Assembly (NCBI GenBank): GCA_903909605.1
Contig: CAIVWH010000020.1
Span: forward strand, 22,113 to 86,112
Source of the DNA: an uncultured Micrococcales bacterium
GTDB lineage: Bacteria > Actinomycetota > Actinomycetes > Actinomycetales > Microbacteriaceae
DNA length: 64,000 nt
Direction: 5' to 3'
In this document: in pieces, positions 53,223 to 64,000 of the stretch
How positions within the stretch are numbered: the first letter of the stretch is position 1
Layout: every line of letters starts with the position of its first letter
Translations under genes and position numbers: made by a program
The notes under the pieces: model-generated
What the model was told of the DNA's origin: nothing
The model's database searches: none
What the model saw: only the letters and a program-made list of their open reading frames with translations

Positions 53223-56200
53223 TTGGCATCCGCGAAGAAGACCAAAAACATCCGCTCTGCACAGCGCCCATCGTTCGCAAAAGTTGCAGAAACCCCAATC
53301 CCAGATCTGCTGACTCTGCAGACCGAGAGCTTCGACTGGCTCATCGGCAACCCTGCATGGAAGGCACTCAACCCAAACTCGAAGAACGGTCTCGAAGAGA
53401 TCTTCGAAGAGATTTCGCCAATCGTTGACTCGGTAAACCCTGCACAGGCACCGAAGATGGGCATCTCGTTCGACAAGCCTGAGCTTTACGATCCTGAATA
53501 CACTCCAGACGAGTGCAAGGAAAAGGGTCGTTCATACACCCAGCCGCTTTACATCAAGGCAGAGTTCACCAACTACGAGACCGGCGAAATTAAGTCGCAG
53601 ACCGTATTCATGGGCGACTTCCCTGTGATGACCGAGAAGGGCACCTTCATCATCAACGGCACCGAGCGCGTTGTTGTTTCGCAGCTCGTGCGTTCGCCTG
53701 GTGTTTACTTCTCGCAGTCGACCAACACCACCGGCAACTTGGATGTTCGCAACATCCGTGCACAAATCATTCCTTCACGCGGTAGCTACCTCGAGTTCTT
53801 GACTGAGTGGGTCAAGGAAGAGCGCAAGCCAATGTCGCGTTTCGGAAAGCCAATCGTGCAGGTTCAGGTTGACCGCAAGAACAAGGTTTCTGCAACCATC
53901 TTCTTGAAGGCACTTGGTCTCACCGAAGATGAGATCCGCGCAGAGTTCGCCGACGTCAAGGATGCAGTTTCTAAGGCTGCGCCATCGTGGGCAATCGACA
54001 TCGACCTGATCGAGAACACCCTCGAGTACGACAAATCGAAGGTCTACGCAACCACCGGTCACATCATCACCAAGGAAGACGCACTTCGCGAGGTTTACCG
54101 CAAGGTACGCGGCGAGGCTGCTGGCCCGGAAGTTGCTGAGGCATGGCTGAAGTCGACCTACTTCGACGGCAAGCGCTACGACCTCGCACGCGTTGGTCGC
54201 CACAAGGTAAACCGCAAGCTTGGCCTTTCGGTTGACCCAGAAAAGCGCACCCTCGAGGTTGCCGACGTTGTTGCAACCATCAAGTACCTGTTGGTCTTCG
54301 ACCTATCTCAGGCACCTGGTAACGGCACCGTTACCAACACCTTCGACTTCAAGTACGACGGCAAGAAGTCTTCGGTCACCATCTCGGCTGACGACATCGA
54401 CGACTTCTCGAACCGCCGCATCCGTTCGGTTGGTGAGTTGATTCAGAACCAGGTTCGCACCGGTCTTAGCCGCATGGAGCGCGTTGTTCGCGAGCGCATG
54501 TCGACTCAGGACATCGAGGCGATCACCCCGATGACTCTGATCAACCTTCGTCCGGTCGTTTCGGCAATCAAGGAGTTCTTCGGAGCTTCGCAGTTGTCGC
54601 AGTTCATGGACCAGAACAACCCACTTGCAGGTCTTGCACACAAGCGTCGCCTCTCAGCCCTCGGGCCTGGCGGTATCGCACGTGAGCGCGCACAGATGGA
54701 AGTTCGTGACGTTCACCCATCGCACTACGGACGCATGTGTCCTGTTGAGACTCCTGAAGGTCCGAACATTGGTTTGATCGGTTCGCTCACCGCGTACGCA
54801 CGAATCAACTCATTCGGATTCATCGAGACTCCATACCTGAAGGTAACCAACGGCAAGGTCGCAAAGGGCAGCCCTGAGTACCTCGACGCCGCCTCTGAGG
54901 GTTACAAGATCATCGCTCCTGCTGATGTTCCGCTAAACGCAGACCGCACTTTCGCAAACGCAAAGGTATTTGCGCGTTTCCGCGGCGAGGTTGTTGAGGT
55001 TGATGCAGCAGAGGTTCACTACGTTGACATCTCGCCACGTCAGCTTGCTTCGGTTTCAACTTCGTTGATTCCGTTCCTTGAGCACGACGACTCGACTCGT
55101 GCACTCATGGGTGCAAACATGCAGCGTCAAGCCGTTCCATTGGTTCGCAGCGAGGCACCTCTTGTCGGAACCGGCATGGAGCGCATCGCCGCAATCGACT
55201 CGGGTGCAGTTGTAACCGCAGATGCAGCCGGTGTGGTCGACGAGGTTTCGGCCGACCGCATCGTCATCCTGCAGGATGCCGGTGGCAAGAAGACCTACCA
55301 GCTTCGCAAGTTCGACCGTTCGAACCAGGGCACCGCGATCAACCAGATCGCAATCGTCTCGGTTGGTCAGAAGGTCGAAGCCGGCGAAGTTCTCGCAGAT
55401 GGCCCATCGACCGATAACGGCGAGCTCGCCCTCGGAAAGAACCTGCTCGTGGCATTCATGCCATGGGAGGGTCACAACTTCGAGGACGCCATCATCCTGA
55501 GCCAGAACCTGGTCAAGGACGACACCCTCACCTCGATTCATATCGAGGAGTACGAGGTTGAAGCCCGCGACACCAAGCTCGGTAAGGAAGAGATCACCTC
55601 TGACCTGCCAAACATCTCGACTGAGGCCCTGGCCCAGCTCGACGAGAAGGGCATCATCCGAATCGGCGCCGAGGTTCGCCCTGGCGACATCCTGGTTGGA
55701 AAGGTAACCCCTAAGGGTGAGACCGAGCTAACCCCAGAAGAGCGCTTGCTCCGCGCAATCTTCAACGAGAAGAGCCGCGAAGTTCGCGACACCTCGCTGA
55801 AGGTTCCACACGGCGAGGCCGGCACCGTTATCGGTGTGAAGGTGTTCGACATCGAAGAGGGCGACGAAGAGCTCGGTGCTGGCGTAAACCAGCGCGTAGT
55901 TGTTCACATCGCTCAGAAGCGAAAGATCACCGAGGGCGACAAGCTTGCTGGCCGCCACGGAAACAAGGGTGTTATTTCGAAGATTCTGCCTGTCGAAGAC
56001 ATGCCGTTCCTCGAAGACGGAACCCCTGTTGACGTCGTTCTGAACCCGCTGGGTATCCCAGGTCGTATGAACTTTGGTCAGGTACTTGAGACTCACCTCG
56101 GCTGGATTGCCAAGCAGGGTTGGGATGTCAAGGAAGGCGCCAAGTGGGCCGCAACCCTCGTTGAGGAAATGCGCTCCGGCGAGCCTGGCACCAAGGTTGC

Positions 56201-56828
56201 CACTCCAGTATTCGACGGCGCATCGAAGGATGAAATTGCCGGACTACTCGAGTCGACCCGTCCAAACGCAGATGGCCAGCGCCTAGTTAAGAAGACCGGT
56301 AAGGCACGTTTGTTCGACGGTCGTTCGGGTGAGCCATTCCCTGAGGACATCTCGGTTGGTTACATGTACGTGCTCAAGTTGCACCACTTGGTTGACGACA
56401 AGATCCACGCACGTTCGACTGGCCCTTACTCGATGATCACCCAGCAGCCACTCGGTGGTAAGGCGCAGTTCGGTGGACAGCGCTTTGGTGAAATGGAAGT
56501 TTGGGCACTGCAGGCTTATGGTGCGGCGCACACTCTCCAAGAGTTGCTCACCATCAAGTCGGATGACATCAACGGCCGCATCAAGACCTACGACGCAATC
56601 GTCAAGGGTCAGAACATCCAGGCTCCTGGTATTCCAGAGTCGTTCCGTGTTCTTACCAAGGAAATGCAGTCGCTCGGTCTGAACGTCGAGGTTCTCGACG
56701 CCGCAGGCAACACCGTCAGCTTGGTCGACGAGGAGTTCGAGGCAGATCGTGCCGCGGAAGACCTCGGTATCAACTTGTCGCGTAATGAAGCACTAACTAC
56801 CGACAACGACTACCCGACCTACAACTAA
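53223..56828 (+). CDS. rpoB: DNA-directed RNA polymerase beta subunit
   Basis: 1201 aa from the TTG at 53223 ([11 protein letters not shown]...). This start is chosen because GGAGG sits 8-12 nt upstream and the frame further upstream carries unrelated sequence overlapping the promoter. Canonical blocks: [13 protein letters not shown] near the N terminus; the rifampicin pocket [33 protein letters not shown] with Asp, His and Ser of the classical resistance sites unchanged; [39 protein letters not shown]; and [24 protein letters not shown]. It forms the core enzyme with rpoC, which follows 24 bp later. T508A, S522A and T525A-type changes (M. tuberculosis numbering by motif) sit in the pocket, but their effect is unknown. 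Confidence 0.98.
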   Translation: MASAKKTKNIRSAQRPSFAKVAETPIPDLLTLQTESFDWLIGNPAWKALNPNSKNGLEEIFEEISPIVDSVNPAQAPKMGISFDKPELYDPEYTPDECKEKGRSYTQPLYIKAEFTNYETGEIKSQTVFMGDFPVMTEKGTFIINGTERVVVSQLVRSPGVYFSQSTNTTGNLDVRNIRAQIIPSRGSYLEFLTEWVKEERKPMSRFGKPIVQVQVDRKNKVSATIFLKALGLTEDEIRAEFADVKDAVSKAAPSWAIDIDLIENTLEYDKSKVYATTGHIITKEDALREVYRKVRGEAAGPEVAEAWLKSTYFDGKRYDLARVGRHKVNRKLGLSVDPEKRTLEVADVVATIKYLLVFDLSQAPGNGTVTNTFDFKYDGKKSSVTISADDIDDFSNRRIRSVGELIQNQVRTGLSRMERVVRERMSTQDIEAITPMTLINLRPVVSAIKEFFGASQLSQFMDQNNPLAGLAHKRRLSALGPGGIARERAQMEVRDVHPSHYGRMCPVETPEGPNIGLIGSLTAYARINSFGFIETPYLKVTNGKVAKGSPEYLDAASEGYKIIAPADVPLNADRTFANAKVFARFRGEVVEVDAAEVHYVDISPRQLASVSTSLIPFLEHDDSTRALMGANMQRQAVPLVRSEAPLVGTGMERIAAIDSGAVVTADAAGVVDEVSADRIVILQDAGGKKTYQLRKFDRSNQGTAINQIAIVSVGQKVEAGEVLADGPSTDNGELALGKNLLVAFMPWEGHNFEDAIILSQNLVKDDTLTSIHIEEYEVEARDTKLGKEEITSDLPNISTEALAQLDEKGIIRIGAEVRPGDILVGKVTPKGETELTPEERLLRAIFNEKSREVRDTSLKVPHGEAGTVIGVKVFDIEEGDEELGAGVNQRVVVHIAQKRKITEGDKLAGRHGNKGVISKILPVEDMPFLEDGTPVDVVLNPLGIPGRMNFGQVLETHLGWIAKQGWDVKEGAKWAATLVEEMRSGEPGTKVATPVFDGASKDEIAGLLESTRPNADGQRLVKKTGKARLFDGRSGEPFPEDISVGYMYVLKLHHLVDDKIHARSTGPYSMITQQPLGGKAQFGGQRFGEMEVWALQAYGAAHTLQELLTIKSDDINGRIKTYDAIVKGQNIQAPGIPESFRVLTKEMQSLGLNVEVLDAAGNTVSLVDEEFEADRAAEDLGINLSRNEALTTDNDYPTYN

Positions 56829-56852
56829 CGAGAGCAGAGAAGAAAGAAAATC

Positions 56853-61106
<4,254 letters not shown>

Positions 61107-61120
61107 CCCAGAATTCCTAT

Positions 61121-61150
61121 TTGACCCACCGGAGCCAATCAGGCTAGTCT
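61121..61150 (+). promoter_or_regulatory. Promoter of the str operon (rpsL-rpsG)
   Basis: TTGACC (61121-61126), an 18-nt spacer and TAGTCT (61145-61150). Predicted leader about 150 nt. Confidence 0.6.
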
Positions 61151-61211
61151 TGACGGAGCGTGCTTTAGAGCCCGCTTTGCCCCCAGACAGCTGTGATGAA
61201 GCTCCGGTGGG
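61125..61211 (+). promoter_or_regulatory. Long-range inverted repeat spanning the rpoC-rpsL gap
   Basis: CCCACCGGAGC (61125-61135) and GCTCCGGTGGG (61201-61211) are perfect 11-bp complements separated by 65 nt. The left arm overlaps the rpsL promoter, so both arms occur together only in RNA that reads through from rpoC. The remainder of the gap has no gene. Confidence 0.5.
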
Positions 61212-61306
61212 CTCAGAGAAGAAACTTTAGGCAGGGCTCACGCTCGCCTGAAAACAAAAACCGATTTTCGGTCGAATTAACTCGGCCGATTAAACAAGGA
61301 GAAGTA

Positions 61307-61678
61307 GTGCCAACAATCAACCAGTTGGTCCGCAAGGGTCGCAGCGAGAAGCCGTCAAAGACTAAGTCGCCTGCTCTTAAGCAGTCGCCACAGCGTCGCG
61401 GCGTTTGCACCCGTGTTTACACCACCACCCCGAAGAAGCCGAACTCGGCACTTCGCAAGGTTGCACGTGTGAAGCTAAGCAACGGCATCGAAGTCACCGC
61501 CTACATCCCAGGCGAAGGACACAACCTGCAGGAGCACTCAATGGTGCTTGTTCGCGGTGGCCGTGTGAAGGACCTCCCAGGTGTTCGCTACAAGATCGTT
61601 CGCGGTGCACTCGACACTCAAGCAGTGAAGAACCGCAAGCAAGCTCGCAGCCAGTACGGCGCAAAGAAGGGTAAGTAA
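61307..61678 (+). CDS. rpsL: 30S ribosomal protein S12
   Basis: 123 aa. GTG start with AAGGAG upstream; the longer in-frame ATG at 61193 adds non-S12 sequence. Seen: [39 protein letters not shown], and [10 protein letters not shown]. Lys43 and the second streptomycin-site Lys are wild type, so no ribosomal streptomycin resistance is indicated. First gene of the str operon; rpsG follows after 5 bp. Confidence 0.98.
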   Translation: MPTINQLVRKGRSEKPSKTKSPALKQSPQRRGVCTRVYTTTPKKPNSALRKVARVKLSNGIEVTAYIPGEGHNLQEHSMVLVRGGRVKDLPGVRYKIVRGALDTQAVKNRKQARSQYGAKKGK

Positions 61679-61683
61679 TCTAA

Positions 61684-62154
61684 ATGCCACGTAAAGGCCC
61701 AGTTAGCAAGCGTCCAGTTGTTGCCGACCCGATCTACGGTTCGCCAGTTGTATCGCAGCTCGTAAACAAGATTCTTCTCGACGGCAAGAAGTCGATCGCA
61801 GAGTCAATCGTTTACGGTGCACTTTCAGGTGCAACCGAGAAGTCGGGCACCGAAGCAGTCGTAATCCTCAAGAAGGCTCTCGACAACGTGCGTCCAACCG
61901 TTGAGGTTCGTTCGCGCCGCGTTGGTGGTTCGACCTACCAGGTTCCAGTCGAAGTTAAGGCACACCGCGCCAACACCCTCGCAATGCGTTGGTTGGTTCA
62001 GTACGCAAAGCTCCGTCGCGAGAAGACCATGACCGACCGCCTGATGAACGAGATTCTCGACGCATCGAACGGTCTTGGCGCAGCTGTGAAGCGTCGCGAA
62101 GACACCCACAAGATGGCTGAGTCGAACAAGGCCTTCGCCCACTACCGCTGGTAG
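61684..62154 (+). CDS. rpsG: 30S ribosomal protein S7
   Basis: 156 aa, usual length. Seen: [35 protein letters not shown], and [18 protein letters not shown] at the C terminus. It nucleates the 16S 3' domain; in E. coli it is also the autorepressor of the str operon. A stem-loop follows before fusA. Confidence 0.98.
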   Translation: MPRKGPVSKRPVVADPIYGSPVVSQLVNKILLDGKKSIAESIVYGALSGATEKSGTEAVVILKKALDNVRPTVEVRSRRVGGSTYQVPVEVKAHRANTLAMRWLVQYAKLRREKTMTDRLMNEILDASNGLGAAVKRREDTHKMAESNKAFAHYRW

Positions 62155-62163
62155 TAGGCAACG

Positions 62164-62199
62164 CATCCGCCTACTAGCAACATCGGTAGGCGGATGTTT
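62164..62199 (+). terminator. Stem-loop between rpsG and fusA
   Basis: CATCCGCCTAC (62164-62174) pairs perfectly with GTAGGCGGATG (62186-62196) around an 11-nt loop, followed by TTT. The 98-nt gap has no gene. It is probably a partial terminator or RNase processing site that sets fusA output relative to S12/S7. Confidence 0.6.
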
Positions 62200-62252
62200 C
62201 ATGCAGTACCCAGTTTTATTGCAACACCAAACCCAACATCCAGGAGACCACC

Positions 62253-64000
<1,748 letters not shown>

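Noticed and set aside
54560..54690. Possible rifampicin resistance in RpoB
   Set aside because: The classical Asp, His and Ser positions are wild type. The Ala substitutions seen are not established resistance changes.

Overview
The window looks like a chromosomal segment of a high-GC Gram-positive bacterium (Actinobacteria), most likely a Microbacteriaceae member with a moderate GC content such as the small freshwater Luna-type lineages (Rhodoluna/Aquiluna-like). The family placement is inference. It rests on the actinobacterial mismatch endonuclease NucS, the RpoB/RpoC/S12/S7/EF-G sequences, frequent GTG/TTG starts, and a recurrent leaderless promoter pattern (TAnnnT, 6-7 nt, start codon) in front of at least 12 genes.

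Layout. 1-6.8 kb: the 3' part of a giant secreted multidomain protein (Ig-like, cadherin-like and C-type-lectin-like modules) ending in a polytopic membrane domain. 6.8-12.4 kb: a secreted endo-galactanase (GH53), a luciferase-family flavin oxidoreductase, an MpaB/DUF2236 oxygenase, pyroglutamyl peptidase, threonine aldolase, a DUF4287 protein and glutathione peroxidase. 12.4-17.8 kb: a sugar-uptake block with divergent ptsH-ptsI-ldh and fructose-type PTS IIA-IIB-IIC, which links sugar import to lactate formation. 17.8-24.5 kb: a GT39 membrane glycosyltransferase, a phosphotransferase-family kinase, a two-component system, a small secreted helical protein and a DUF3048 lipoprotein.

24.5-39.4 kb is an envelope island. 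It holds a 3321-aa paralogue of the first giant protein, with a glycine-rich ALK-like domain, a lectin-like domain and seven exact 101-aa tandem repeats. Next come a secreted IPT/TIG-like protein, an ECF-type sigma factor fused to a transmembrane segment and an outside domain, and an abundant S-layer-like secreted protein. 39.4-45.7 kb: DUF1003 protein and NucS, an orphan membrane histidine kinase, a DMT exporter, a nitroreductase, a small kinase, and a winged-helix regulator preceded by a Met/Cys-rich leader peptide. 45.8-50 kb: two tandem secreted beta-propeller/IPT paralogues. 50-64 kb: upp, tadA, tRNA-Ser(CGA), an MFS exporter, a small conserved protein, then rpoB-rpoC and the str operon rpsL-rpsG-fusA (fusA runs off the window).

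The most unusual items are: (1) two giant adhesin-like proteins that share a roughly 400-residue multi-pass C-terminal membrane domain in place of a sortase or simple anchor; (2) a higher-order tandem repeat in the larger one; (3) a membrane-tethered sigma factor beside surface-protein genes; (4) an RpoC with unusual substitutions in the normally invariant bridge-helix region; and (5) a sulfur-amino-acid-rich leader peptide.
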